The notes below the pieces were generated by a model. It had not been told where the DNA came from and ran no database searches. It worked only from the letters and a program-made list of their open reading frames with translations. A stretch of DNA of 64,000 nucleotides from JAYOEY01 sp038120295. Its GTDB lineage: Bacteria > Pseudomonadota > Alphaproteobacteria > MPNO01 > UBA2964. Positions 1-8,005 of the stretch are shown here, one piece after another (positions within the stretch are counted from its first letter, which is position 1; each line of letters begins with the position of its first letter). Location of the stretch: assembly GCA_038120295.1 (NCBI GenBank), contig JAYOLL010000023.1, forward strand, positions 1 to 64,000, in the 5' to 3' direction. The translations under genes were made by a program, and so were the position numbers.

Positions 1-153
1 CTCGCCCGCGCGATTTTTGCCGGCGTTGAGATTGGCGAGGAAATCCCCGCCGAACATTACAAGGCAGTGGCCGAGATTATTGGCTATGTGTTGCGCCTGA
101 AGCGCAAGCTTCCCGGCGCGGCGCGACCGCCCGCGGGCAGCACCCTGCAATAG
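1..153 (+). CDS. FlhB-type export switch protein, C-terminal fragment
   Basis: The window opens inside this frame; 50 residues remain before the TAG stop. The fragment contains AGVEIGEEIPAEHYKAVAEI, which matches the extreme C-terminal cytoplasmic region of FlhB/YscU export-gate proteins, where a V-E-x-x-x-x-I-P-x-x-x-Y/H-x-A-V-A-x-x pattern is typical. FlhB sits at the base of the flagellar export gate and switches substrate class after autocleavage at NPTH; that site would lie upstream, outside the window. The gene could be full-length FlhB or one of the short stand-alone FlhB-C homologues of about 90-100 residues. Nothing flagellar follows downstream, which slightly favours the stand-alone form. 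Confidence 0.75.
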   Translation, partial: LARAIFAGVEIGEEIPAEHYKAVAEIIGYVLRLKRKLPGAARPPAGSTLQ

Positions 154-160
154 TCCCCAA

Positions 161-1153
161 TCAGAACTTGAAGTGGTGCTTGACCTCTTCGGGGAACAGC
201 TCGTCCACTGTGAGGCGCCGATGCAGCGTACCCTGCTCGTAGGCGTATTGCAGGAAGGCTTCCAGCGTGATGCGGTTAGGCTCGATGCCATAGGGCCAGA
301 AATCGTCGCCGAACACCTGGCGGTTGATTTCGAGCGCATCCGAATACAGCCACGGCACGGGGATCTGCGAGGCCGTGAAATTTTCGATCCGGCGCTGGCT
401 GCGGAGCTTGGCTTCCTCGAAAGCGGTCATCAGGTTCATCGCCACCCAGGGATTTTCCTCGAACACGTCGCGGCGCAACGCGACCGTATGCATGATGGGG
501 AAGATACCGGTCTGTTTGAAATGCTCGAGCTCCGCTTTGCGGAAATCGGGGATGAGCCGGACGATGCGCGGGTCGCCGTCGAGGAAAGCCTGTGGCGGAC
601 GGGCGGCGAACGCGCCGTCGATATCGCCGTCGAACATCATGTCGGTCAGGGACCGGTCCTGGACGACGGTGAGCTTCACGCCCTCGGGCAGGTCGAGATT
701 GGCGGCTTCCACGCGGCCCGCCTGGTTGATCCCGGTCTGGAACCACTCGACATCCGTCAGCTTGACGCCGACATCATGCTCCATCCATCCGCGGATATAG
801 ACGGTCGCAGTCTGGCCCCATTCCGGGCAGCCGATCCGCTTGCCCTTGAGATCTTCGGGCTTCTTGATGGGGCCGTCCGCCAGAACGTAGATGCCGGAAA
901 GCCGGAAAACGCGGGACGGGAAAATTGGCAGATAGACGAACGGTGCGTCGCCCTCGGAAAAGCGCGACGTGCTCATGCCCATGGAGATCTCCGAGACCTG
1001 CCATTCCTGGCCGAACATGAACCGGTGGAAGATTTCCTCCACCTCGTGATTGATGACGGTGAGGTCGATGCCCTCGGGCTTGACGCGCCCGGTCGACATG
1101 TCGCGCACGTGGTCGTAATCGTAGATCGCCATCGTCAAAGGAAGGTCGGCCAT
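161..1153 (-). CDS. 4,5-dihydroxyphthalate decarboxylase-like / NMT1-type solute-binding fold protein
   Basis: This 330-residue protein has the look of the 4,5-dihydroxyphthalate decarboxylase (Pht5) group, which shares the two-lobed fold of NMT1/THI5 solute-binding proteins. The N-terminus (LTMAIYDYDHVRDM) and the segment around residues 103-115 (GKRIGCPEWGQTA) are characteristic. I see no signal peptide, which argues for a cytoplasmic enzyme rather than a transporter receptor. Known members decarboxylate 4,5-dihydroxyphthalate to protocatechuate; many annotated relatives have untested substrates. GGAGACAGGA lies just before the ATG. It sits 95 bp downstream of the CoxL-like gene on the same strand and may be co-transcribed with it. 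Confidence 0.75.
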   Translation of the reverse strand: MADLPLTMAIYDYDHVRDMSTGRVKPEGIDLTVINHEVEEIFHRFMFGQEWQVSEISMGMSTSRFSEGDAPFVYLPIFPSRVFRLSGIYVLADGPIKKPEDLKGKRIGCPEWGQTATVYIRGWMEHDVGVKLTDVEWFQTGINQAGRVEAANLDLPEGVKLTVVQDRSLTDMMFDGDIDGAFAARPPQAFLDGDPRIVRLIPDFRKAELEHFKQTGIFPIMHTVALRRDVFEENPWVAMNLMTAFEEAKLRSQRRIENFTASQIPVPWLYSDALEINRQVFGDDFWPYGIEPNRITLEAFLQYAYEQGTLHRRLTVDELFPEEVKHHFKF

Positions 1154-1248
1154 TCCTGTCTCCAGCTATTTCTTGTGTCGGTGTTCTGCAATGGGCGCGG
1201 TTGTACGGTTCCGCTCCCGGCAGCGCAAGGGCGAGTTTTTCAGATGTC

Positions 1249-3561
1249 TCAGGCAGCGCTCTGGATCGCCTTCCAGACATTGTGGGGGCTCGCCGGCATT
1301 TTCAGGTCGTCCACGCCGAGCGGCGCCAGCGCATCGATGATGGCGTTGATGACGGTGGGCGTGGCGCCGACCGTGCCGCCTTCGCCGCAGCCTTTGACGC
1401 CGATCGGGTTGGTCCGGCAGGGAACCTCGTGGAATTCGGATGAGAAGGACGGCACATCGTCGGCCTTCGGCATGTTGTAATCCATGTAGCTGCCTGTCAC
1501 GAGCTGCCCGTCCTCGTCGTAAATCAGTTCCTCGCAGAGGGCCTGGCCGATCCCCTGCACGATGCCGCCATGGATCTGCCCGTCGGCGAGCAGCGGGTTG
1601 AGCACGACGCCGATGTCGTCGATCACCGTATAGCGGTCGATCTCGGTTACCCCTGTTTCCGGGTCCACCTCGACCTCGCAGATGTGACAGCCGTTAGGGA
1701 AGCTAGGGCTTTCCACGCCGAACGCGCCGATGCCTTCCAGCCCGATGCCGAGCTCGATTGGAATACCCTGCGGCCGGAACGAAGCGCGGGCGACATCGGT
1801 CAGCCCGATGGCCCTGTCTGTCCCGGCGACCGTGAAGGTCCCGTCCTCGAACTCGATATCGTCGGCCGCGGCCTCCATCAGATGCGCTGCGAGCTGTTTG
1901 CCTTTCTCGATTACATCGTCGGCCGCTTTGCGGAGCGCGCTGCCGCCCACGGTCATCGAGCGGGACGCGTAGGTGCCGCGTCCGAACGCGATCTGCGCGG
2001 TGTCGCCCTGTTCGAGCCGGATTTTCTCGAAATCGACGCCCAGCCAGTCCGACACCATCTGGGCGTAGACAGTCTGATGTCCCTGGCCGTGCGAGAACGT
2101 GCCGGAATGGATTGTCACCGAACCGGACGGATCGAATTTCAGCACCATCCGTTCGTTAAAATTGCCGCTGTCCTCGATGTAGTAAGTAAGCCCGAGCCCG
2201 CGCTTCTTGCCGGCTTTTTCACTGGCCGCTTTGCGGTCCTCGAAACCGGCGACATCGGCCAGAGCGATGGTCCTGTCCATCGTCGTTTCGAATTCGCCCG
2301 AATCGTACGTGAAATGGCCCTGGGTAGTGTAGGGGAGAGCGTCCGGCTGGATGAGATTGCGCCGCCGCAGCTCGATCCGGTCATGGCCGGTTTCACGCGC
2401 CGCCTTGTCGATCAGCCGTTCGATCAGATAGATCGCCTCCGGCCTTCCTGCGCCGCGATAGGGGACGGTCGGCGGCGTGTTGGTGAAGACCATCTTCTGC
2501 AGCGCGTCGACCGCCGGTATGACATAGGCGTTTGGCGCGAGGCGAAGCGAAAAGATGATCGGTACGCAGGCGGAGCCTACGACATAGGCCCCGGCGTTGT
2601 AGAGCCCGCGCACGCGCAGCCCGACGAATTTGCCGTCCGTGTCCAGCGCAAGCTCGCCTGTTACCGTCTGGTCGCGCGCCTGATCGTCGCCGAGCAACGA
2701 CATCGAGCGGTCGCCGGTCCATTTTACAGGACGTCCTGTCCGCTTCGAGGCCCAGAGCACGAGCGCATCTTCCGGGTGGGTGCCGCCCTTGAGGCCGAAA
2801 CCCCCGCCCACATCGCGCGCGACGACCCGGAACTTGGCCTCGGGTTCGCCGAAGATTTCCTGCGCCAGTGTGGAACGTGTGCCGTGCGGGTTCTGCAGGC
2901 TGGCGTAAAGCGTATAGCTGTCGTCGGCGACGCTGTAATGGCCGATGGAGGTCCGCGGCTCCATCGCGTTGGTGGTCAGCCGCGTATTGTAAAGCGACAG
3001 TGTCGTGACGTGGTGGGCGCCCGCGATAGCGGCGTCGGTCGCCGCTTCGTCGCCGAACCGCAGCGTAAAGGAAGTGTTGTTCTCTGCGCCGTCATGAATT
3101 TGCGCCGCCCCCGGCTCGATTGCATCTGCCGCGCGCGCTACGGCGGGCAGGTTTTCGTACTCCACAATCACGAGCTCGGCCGCTTCCGCTGCCTGTTCCG
3201 CGGTTTCCGCCACGACGACGGCGATGCGTTCGCCGAGATGGCGCACCCGATCGCGGACGATCACAGGGCGAAGGGTCCGGAAACAGGGCGGGCCGCCCAT
3301 GTCTTCCGGCATAAAGAGCGGCGGCAGTCCGCCAATATGGTCCTCTTCGGCGTGTTTTCCGGTCAGGACAGCGATTACGCCGGGCGCGGCTTCGGCTTCC
3401 GCGGTGTCGATGGAGGCAATATCGGCGTGCGCCGCCGTGGCATAGACGATGGCGGCGTGGGCCATCTGCGGCAGCGTAATATCGTCCGCATAGGTGCCCC
3501 GGCCTGTGAGAAGACGGGGGTCTTCCGTCCGCGGAACCGGTTGTCCGATGCCATTGCTCAT
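1249..3561 (-). CDS. Xanthine dehydrogenase family, molybdopterin-binding large subunit (form II CoxL-like)
   Basis: A 770-residue large subunit of the xanthine oxidase/CO-dehydrogenase family, binding molybdenum-cytosine-dinucleotide cofactor. Visible features are the N-terminal a/b hammerhead (RLLTGRGTYADD near residue 15), VGGGFGLKGG in the cofactor domain, and GCGEGGTVGAT near the C-terminus carrying the catalytic glutamate. The active-site loop reads PYRGAGR, the form II signature, not the AYxCSFR of genuine form I CO dehydrogenases, so CO oxidation is unlikely; hydroxylation of an aromatic, N-heterocyclic or aldehyde substrate is more plausible. The start was set at the ATG giving MSNGIGQPVPRTEDPRLLTG, the family's normal N-terminus, although the frame stays open upstream to 4197. 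The FAD and [2Fe-2S] subunits are absent from the window. Confidence 0.9.
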   Translation of the reverse strand: MSNGIGQPVPRTEDPRLLTGRGTYADDITLPQMAHAAIVYATAAHADIASIDTAEAEAAPGVIAVLTGKHAEEDHIGGLPPLFMPEDMGGPPCFRTLRPVIVRDRVRHLGERIAVVVAETAEQAAEAAELVIVEYENLPAVARAADAIEPGAAQIHDGAENNTSFTLRFGDEAATDAAIAGAHHVTTLSLYNTRLTTNAMEPRTSIGHYSVADDSYTLYASLQNPHGTRSTLAQEIFGEPEAKFRVVARDVGGGFGLKGGTHPEDALVLWASKRTGRPVKWTGDRSMSLLGDDQARDQTVTGELALDTDGKFVGLRVRGLYNAGAYVVGSACVPIIFSLRLAPNAYVIPAVDALQKMVFTNTPPTVPYRGAGRPEAIYLIERLIDKAARETGHDRIELRRRNLIQPDALPYTTQGHFTYDSGEFETTMDRTIALADVAGFEDRKAASEKAGKKRGLGLTYYIEDSGNFNERMVLKFDPSGSVTIHSGTFSHGQGHQTVYAQMVSDWLGVDFEKIRLEQGDTAQIAFGRGTYASRSMTVGGSALRKAADDVIEKGKQLAAHLMEAAADDIEFEDGTFTVAGTDRAIGLTDVARASFRPQGIPIELGIGLEGIGAFGVESPSFPNGCHICEVEVDPETGVTEIDRYTVIDDIGVVLNPLLADGQIHGGIVQGIGQALCEELIYDEDGQLVTGSYMDYNMPKADDVPSFSSEFHEVPCRTNPIGVKGCGEGGTVGATPTVINAIIDALAPLGVDDLKMPASPHNVWKAIQSAA

Positions 3562-3647
3562 AACCGGTGAATCCTTTCTGATGTCGTCGAACCGTGTCGC
3601 ATAAAAACATGAAAGACGGCTGGCTGCTATCCCGTCCTCGTCGCCGC

Positions 3648-4109
3648 TCAGCGTTCCAGAAACCGCTGGAATGAGGGGTTGCGGCGGACGGCTTCTTCTT
3701 CCGTAAGAAACACCGCGTCGATGATTTCCCGGTTGTCGATCCGGATGTCCGGCGGGGCGTCGAGCCGTAGCTCCATGAGATGCGTCACTCTTAGCCGCCT
3801 GACGTAAATCAGGTCTTCCGGCGCGACGGCAAGCGACAGCTCCTCGCCCAGCTCGCGAGCGGCTGCCATCGCCGGCGTCTCGTTCCTTCCTATACCGCCG
3901 CCCGGAATGGTGTATTCCGGGCGGTAGGAATGGCGCACCGCGAGCACCCTGTCGCCATGACGGATCACCACTCCCACACCGTTCCTCCTGACGCCGCGTT
4001 TTCGCCAGTAGACGCGCATCACGCGATAACCGGCGCGGATGCAGAATCGCACGATGGCGTCGGCAAATCGTTGTGCGTGTGTGGTGCGGTTTTTGGGAAT
4101 ACGGGTCAT
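3648..4109 (-). CDS. Nudix hydrolase
   Basis: The protein contains a perfect Nudix box, G-x5-E-x7-REL-x-EE-L, in GGGIGRNETPAMAAARELGE followed by EL, which forms the Mg2+-binding catalytic helix that cleaves nucleoside diphosphates linked to another moiety. The stretch before it (VGVVIRHGDRVLAVRHSY) is the usual first beta strands. The short N-terminal basic and hydrophobic segment is not a clear signal peptide. The substrate cannot be inferred. Start is uncertain: the ATG at 4109 was chosen, with a GTG seven codons upstream at 4130 as alternative; neither has a convincing ribosome-binding site. It lies 86 bp upstream of the CoxL-like gene on the same strand and just beyond the terminator at 4141-4175. 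Confidence 0.85.
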   Translation of the reverse strand: MTRIPKNRTTHAQRFADAIVRFCIRAGYRVMRVYWRKRGVRRNGVGVVIRHGDRVLAVRHSYRPEYTIPGGGIGRNETPAMAAARELGEELSLAVAPEDLIYVRRLRVTHLMELRLDAPPDIRIDNREIIDAVFLTEEEAVRRNPSFQRFLER

Positions 4110-4140
4110 GCCGGCACCGTACGGGGACACACGGTGCAGG

Positions 4141-4175
4141 AAAAGAAAAACCGGGCCGTCTCAGGGACGGCCCGG
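4141..4175 (-). terminator. Intrinsic terminator of the small secreted-peptide gene
   Basis: On the minus strand a perfect 10-bp stem (4166-4175 pairing with 4151-4160, five-base loop) is followed by a T-rich run, seen as aaaagaaaaa at 4141-4150 on the plus strand. It lies 52 bp past the stop of the 4228-4386 gene and just before the Nudix gene, so the two are probably separate transcripts. Confidence 0.9.
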
Positions 4176-4227
4176 CAGGTAATGGGGGGGTATGCAACGG
4201 ACCCGAATAAAGGGTCCGGTGGGATGT

Positions 4228-4386
4228 TTAGCCGCCGGAGCTCTCGGAACCGCCCTCGGTGGGCGCCGGTGCCGGCTGCGGCTGTTCTGTCTCAGGCTGG
4301 GCCTGGGCGTAGGATGCGGTGGCGGCTACAACCGGGCCAAAAGCCAGGATGGAAACCATCAGCGCGGAGCGAAGAAGCTCGTTCAT
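4228..4386 (-). CDS. Small secreted Pro/Glu-rich peptide, 52 residues
   Basis: A short frame begins MNELLRSALMVSILAFGPVV and continues AATASYAQAQ. This is a typical Sec signal peptide: a basic residue at position 6, a hydrophobic core to about residue 22, and a likely cleavage after AYA/AQA near residues 25-29. The mature part is only about 23 residues, rich in P, E, Q and then S/G (PQPAPAPTEGGSESSGG). A good ribosome-binding site (AAGGAACTGG) precedes the ATG, and a strong terminator follows 52 bp past the stop, so it looks like a real monocistronic gene despite its size. I do not recognise a family. It could be a small periplasmic peptide or a bacteriocin-like product; its function is unknown. 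Confidence 0.7.
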   Translation of the reverse strand: MNELLRSALMVSILAFGPVVAATASYAQAQPETEQPQPAPAPTEGGSESSGG

Positions 4387-4638
4387 TGTTCCAGTTCCTT
4401 TCGAACTTGGGTCAAGGGTTCGGCACAGCCGAAAGACTGTGTCGAAGCGATCGGTTTCCGGCGCCGTCGGTAGCGTCCTGTCTGCGACGCTCCTATTTCA
4501 CGGCGCTGTCATCGACCGTCCAGCGCAAAGATGGGGTGGATTCGCCCGCGGTTAAAACGAAAGTTCTTCGCTCTTGATATCGGGATCTCCGATAGCCAGT
4601 TCTCATTCGTTTCGGCGAATTCCCAGGATCGAAAATCA

Positions 4639-5499
4639 ATGGATACCGAGCTTGCGCGCACCTTTCTTACCGTGCTCGATTGCGGCAGTTTCGTTCGTGC
4701 AGCGGGTAAGCTCTTCGTGACGCAATCGACCGTCAGCGCGCGCATTCGTCTTCTTGAAGACCAGCTGGGAACGGCGCTCTTTACGCGCAACCGCGATGGC
4801 GTTTGTCCAACGACGGCGGCCCTCCGGTTTCAGGGACCCGCGACCACCATCGTTCGTGCCTGGGCTCAGGCCCGACAAGACGCCGCTCTGCCGAACTCGT
4901 TGTCCGTCGGGCTGACGCTGGGCGCGCAGGTTACGCACTGGGACGGGGGGCTTGTCGAATGGGTGGCCTGGTTGCGGGATGCCTGTCCCGCTGTCGCTCT
5001 TCGCGCGGAAGTCGCCGATAACGATCTCCTGCTCCGTCAGCTTGAGGACGGGTTACTGGATGCGGCCATCGTGTATCGGCCCCGCCAGGCCGATGGGCTG
5101 GTTGCGGAGGAACTGTTTAAAGACGACCTCATTCTTGTTGGGTGTGGGCCTGATGCAGGACGGCCGGGTGATCCCGGGTATGTGTTTGTCGATTGGGGCG
5201 CCGATTATCGGGCGGCCCACGCCCTGTCGTTCGGCGACAGGGAGCAGCCGTCTCTCCGGTTCTCAATCGGATCTCCCGCACTCGATGTCATCCTGAAATG
5301 CGGCGGGTCGGCCTATTTCCCTTACAGGATGGTGCAGGAACATCTTAAATCCGGAAATCTCCACCCCGTCGCGTCGGCCCCCCGCTTCGAGCGACCCGTC
5401 TACCTGTTGCGGCCCGAACAGGCTGCCGATGCCAGAATCTCCGTCGCTCTGGACGGGCTTCGCGAAATATTCGTTCCCGGGCCGGCGGTATCCATCTGA
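4639..5499 (+). CDS. LysR-family transcriptional regulator
   Basis: A 286-residue LysR-type regulator. Residues 1-60 form the winged helix-turn-helix: ELARTFLTVLDCGSFVRAAG leads into LFVTQSTVSARIRLLEDQLG, a near-consensus LTTR recognition helix, then LFTRNRDGVCPTTAA. The rest resembles the effector-binding domain, somewhat degenerate and ending early. The start is the ATG giving MDTELARTFL, with AGGATCG upstream; the frame extends further upstream without family resemblance. Its neighbours are the secreted peptide (divergent) and the DUF427 protein (85 bp downstream, same strand), either of which could be a target. The effector cannot be predicted. Confidence 0.9.
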   Translation: MDTELARTFLTVLDCGSFVRAAGKLFVTQSTVSARIRLLEDQLGTALFTRNRDGVCPTTAALRFQGPATTIVRAWAQARQDAALPNSLSVGLTLGAQVTHWDGGLVEWVAWLRDACPAVALRAEVADNDLLLRQLEDGLLDAAIVYRPRQADGLVAEELFKDDLILVGCGPDAGRPGDPGYVFVDWGADYRAAHALSFGDREQPSLRFSIGSPALDVILKCGGSAYFPYRMVQEHLKSGNLHPVASAPRFERPVYLLRPEQAADARISVALDGLREIFVPGPAVSI

Positions 5500-5583
5500 C
5501 GTTTTCGCCGCAGGTTCGGGGTTGCGCCTGGGCTGACGCCATACCATCCTTCCGGTCGTCGTTCCGAGCTACGAGAGTTCATC

Positions 5584-6390
5584 ATGGCAATTGTCGCCGC
5601 CGCGCCCGGTCCCGCACCCGGTTTTGCCAAAAATCCCGACAAGCTGCTCGATTTCGAACCCTGTCCGCGCCGGGTGCGAGTCAAGGTGGCGGGCGAGACC
5701 GTCGCGGATTCGACCGGCGTGATGCTGATGCGCGAGGGCGGCCACCTGCCGGTCTATTATTTCCCCATGGCGGACATCCGCAGGGAGCTGTTCGCGCCGA
5801 CCGATCAAGAGACCCATTGCGGTTACAAGGGACACGCCTCCTACTGGACGCTTACCGTCGGCGACCGGGTCGAGGAAAACGTCATGTGGTCTTACCGCAA
5901 CCCCTATGACGAGATGCTGCAGATAAAGGATTACGCCGCATTTTACTGGAACCGCGTCGACAGCTGGTGGGAAGAAGACGAGGAGATATTCAAGCACCCG
6001 CGCGATCCCAGGCACCGGGTCGACGCCATCCTGTCGCACCGTCCCGTTACGGTGACGCTGGGCGGCGACACGGTGGCGGAAACGGAAAACGCCGTGTTCG
6101 TGTTCGAAACCAACCAACCGGTCCGTTACTACATTCCGCGCGCTGACGTGCGTATGGACCTTCTGACGCCGACCGAGACGAAATCGACCTGCCCGTACAA
6201 GGGCGACGCGTCCTATTTCAGCGCGATAATCAGCGGCGAGACCTTCGAAGACATCGCCTGGTCATACGAAAACCCGGTGCCCGAATGTCCGAAAATCAAG
6301 GACCTGATCTGCTTCTTCCACGAAAACATCGACGCGATCTCGGTCGACGGCGAGGAGGCCGAGAAGCCGGTCACGAAGTGGTCGAAATAG
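5584..6390 (+). CDS. Tandem DUF427 domain protein
   Basis: This 268-residue protein has two copies of the DUF427 (NTP_transf_9) beta-rich domain. Repeat 1 covers about residues 28-125 (RRVRVKVAGETVADS, then YYFPMADIRRE, CGYKGHASYW, MWSYRNPYDEM) and repeat 2 about 145-250 (RPVTVTLGGDTVAET, YYIPRADVRMD, CPYKGDASYF, AWSYENPVPEC). The parallel YKGxASY and WSYxNP motifs make the duplication plain. DUF427 proteins are common in bacteria and fungi, mostly without assigned activity. The start is the ATG after TACGAGAG. The convergent neighbour is a cupin whose stop lies 9 bp away. Confidence 0.88.
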   Translation: MAIVAAAPGPAPGFAKNPDKLLDFEPCPRRVRVKVAGETVADSTGVMLMREGGHLPVYYFPMADIRRELFAPTDQETHCGYKGHASYWTLTVGDRVEENVMWSYRNPYDEMLQIKDYAAFYWNRVDSWWEEDEEIFKHPRDPRHRVDAILSHRPVTVTLGGDTVAETENAVFVFETNQPVRYYIPRADVRMDLLTPTETKSTCPYKGDASYFSAIISGETFEDIAWSYENPVPECPKIKDLICFFHENIDAISVDGEEAEKPVTKWSK

Positions 6391-6399
6391 GGACGGGAG

Positions 6400-6801
6400 C
6401 TACTCCTCAACTGCCACCGTCGGGTAATCGGCCGGCAGGGTAATCTCCAGCAGCTCGTAGTCGTCGGTGTACCACATCACGTTGTGCTTGATGCCCGGCG
6501 GCTGGATCCATGCGTCGCCTTCCTCGATTTCGATCTCTCCCTGGCCTTCGAACCAGACCCGCGACTTGCCTTTCAGGCAATAGACCATCTGAAAATCCAG
6601 ATCGTGGTAATGCATGCCGGTGCCGCCTTCGGGCGCCGGCGCCGTTGTGCGGATGATATGGGCATGGACCTTGCCGCCCGTCGCTTCGGCGAAGCCGAAA
6701 TCGCGGTATTCGCGATATGTACGCAAGCCGCCGCTCTTGAACGGGTTGTCCTTCGCCTTGTGGATGACAAAGGGGGAGTCGATCTTGTTTGCGGAACCCA
6801 T
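6400..6801 (-). CDS. Small cupin-domain protein
   Basis: A 133-residue single-domain cupin. Motif 1 is GTGMHYHDLDFQMVYCLKG and motif 2 is GDAWIQPPGIKHNV, giving the HxH...H metal-binding set of the RmlC-like barrel; the first-motif glutamate is replaced by Q. Such proteins act as dioxygenases, isomerases or ligand sensors, often beside aromatic-degradation genes. The start was set at MGSANKID, which follows GAGGATTGGTGAA; the frame is open 21 codons further. It is divergent from the maleylacetate-reductase-like gene, with 108 bp between starts. Confidence 0.85.
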   Translation of the reverse strand: MGSANKIDSPFVIHKAKDNPFKSGGLRTYREYRDFGFAEATGGKVHAHIIRTTAPAPEGGTGMHYHDLDFQMVYCLKGKSRVWFEGQGEIEIEEGDAWIQPPGIKHNVMWYTDDYELLEITLPADYPTVAVEE

Positions 6802-6909
6802 TTCACCAATCCTCGTTCTGATTTTCGATCGGGCCCATATTGACAGACCGGTGCTGGACGGCAAGGAAAGGGCCTCGAAATTCCCGTTCGCTAAGCGAGT
6901 TCCTGTTCA

Positions 6910-7977
6910 ATGCAGCCCTTTGTCTATAACGCCCTTCCGTGGCGCGTCGTCTTTGGAGCCGGCCGTGTAAGCGAGCTCGGCAACGAACTGGTAGCGTTGG
7001 GTACGGAACGCGCAATCTTCTGCGTGTCGCCCGGGAGAGCCGAAGAGGTGGGATCGATCAGCGACAGGCTCGAGGAAAAATGCGTCGGAATCGCCGCTAA
7101 CGCGTTACCCTTTTCGCCCATCGAGGACGTCCGCGAAGCTTTCGATCATGCCCGCGATGTCGAGGCTGACAGCGTCGTTTCCTATGGCGGCGGCAACGCC
7201 ACCGGGCTCGGCAAGATGCTGGCGGACGAGTTCGATATTCCGTTGGTTGCCATTCCAACGACCTATTCCGGTTCCGAGACCACGACGCTGCAGGCAGTCA
7301 GGGAAGACGGCAAGCGCGTGCAGCTCAAATCGCTCCGGATGTTGCCGAAATCCGTCATATACGACCCGGAGCTGACGCTTGGCCTGTCGCCGGAGATCGC
7401 GATCCCCAGCGGCTTCAACGCGATGGCGCAGGCCGTGTCGTGCTTTTTCGGCCGGGACACCAACCCGGTTTCCGCTCTGAACGCCGAGGCCGGCATCCGC
7501 GCCATGTCGTCTGCGCTGGAACGAATCTCGAAGGATCCTGCCGATATCGATGCGCGCGGCGATGCGCTTTACGGCGCATTCCTGTGCGGTTCCACCATCA
7601 TGGCGTCGGGGACGACATTACAGCACCGCGTTTGCCACGTGCTGGCAGGCGATCTGGGCCTGACCCATGCAAAGGCGCACACGATCATGCTGCCGCATGT
7701 GGTGAACTATAACCGGTCCGCGCGTCCCGAGGCGGAAACCGCAATCGCCCGGGCTCTCGGTGCGAACGATGGAGACGGGGCGGGGGCGGTGTTCGATGCG
7801 CTGGTGCGCTGTGGCGCGCCGACGGCGCTTAAGGATATCGGGATGCGGGAAGACGATATCGACCGAGCCGCTGACCTGGCGATGGAAAGCACGCTGCATT
7901 TCAACACCCGCCCTCTCGACCGCGCGGCGATCGGCAAAACGATCGAAGACGCCTATTTCGGCAGACGGCCTTCCTGA
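6910..7977 (+). CDS. Maleylacetate reductase-like iron-type alcohol dehydrogenase family protein
   Basis: A 355-residue protein aligned by eye with maleylacetate reductases, a branch of the group III (iron-type) alcohol dehydrogenases that reduce maleylacetate to 3-oxoadipate with NAD(P)H during chloro- and hydroxyquinol degradation. Visible are VVFGAGRVSELG near the N-terminus, the nucleotide loop SYGGGNATGLGK (about residues 92-103), IPTTYSGSE, and QHRVCHVLAG with HAKAHTIMLPHV. The usual GMNAxAHAVE segment reads GFNAMAQAVS, so one metal-ligand histidine is replaced by glutamine, in line with the metal-independent maleylacetate reductase branch. No hydroxyquinol dioxygenase is present nearby, so the substrate is an inference. 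Confidence 0.8.
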   Translation: MQPFVYNALPWRVVFGAGRVSELGNELVALGTERAIFCVSPGRAEEVGSISDRLEEKCVGIAANALPFSPIEDVREAFDHARDVEADSVVSYGGGNATGLGKMLADEFDIPLVAIPTTYSGSETTTLQAVREDGKRVQLKSLRMLPKSVIYDPELTLGLSPEIAIPSGFNAMAQAVSCFFGRDTNPVSALNAEAGIRAMSSALERISKDPADIDARGDALYGAFLCGSTIMASGTTLQHRVCHVLAGDLGLTHAKAHTIMLPHVVNYNRSARPEAETAIARALGANDGDGAGAVFDALVRCGAPTALKDIGMREDDIDRAADLAMESTLHFNTRPLDRAAIGKTIEDAYFGRRPS

Positions 7978-8005
7978 CGATTCCACACTGTCGCTGGCTT
8001 CTCGG

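Noticed and set aside
1249..3561. Carbon monoxide dehydrogenase
   Set aside because: The active-site loop is PYRGAGR rather than the AYxCSFR of form I CoxL, and the CoxS/CoxM partners are missing.
1570..3570. Long plus-strand open frame of about 666 codons opposite the CoxL-like gene
   Set aside because: It mirrors the high-GC codon bias of the molybdenum hydroxylase on the other strand, has no recognisable domain and a low-complexity Arg/Asp/Val composition.
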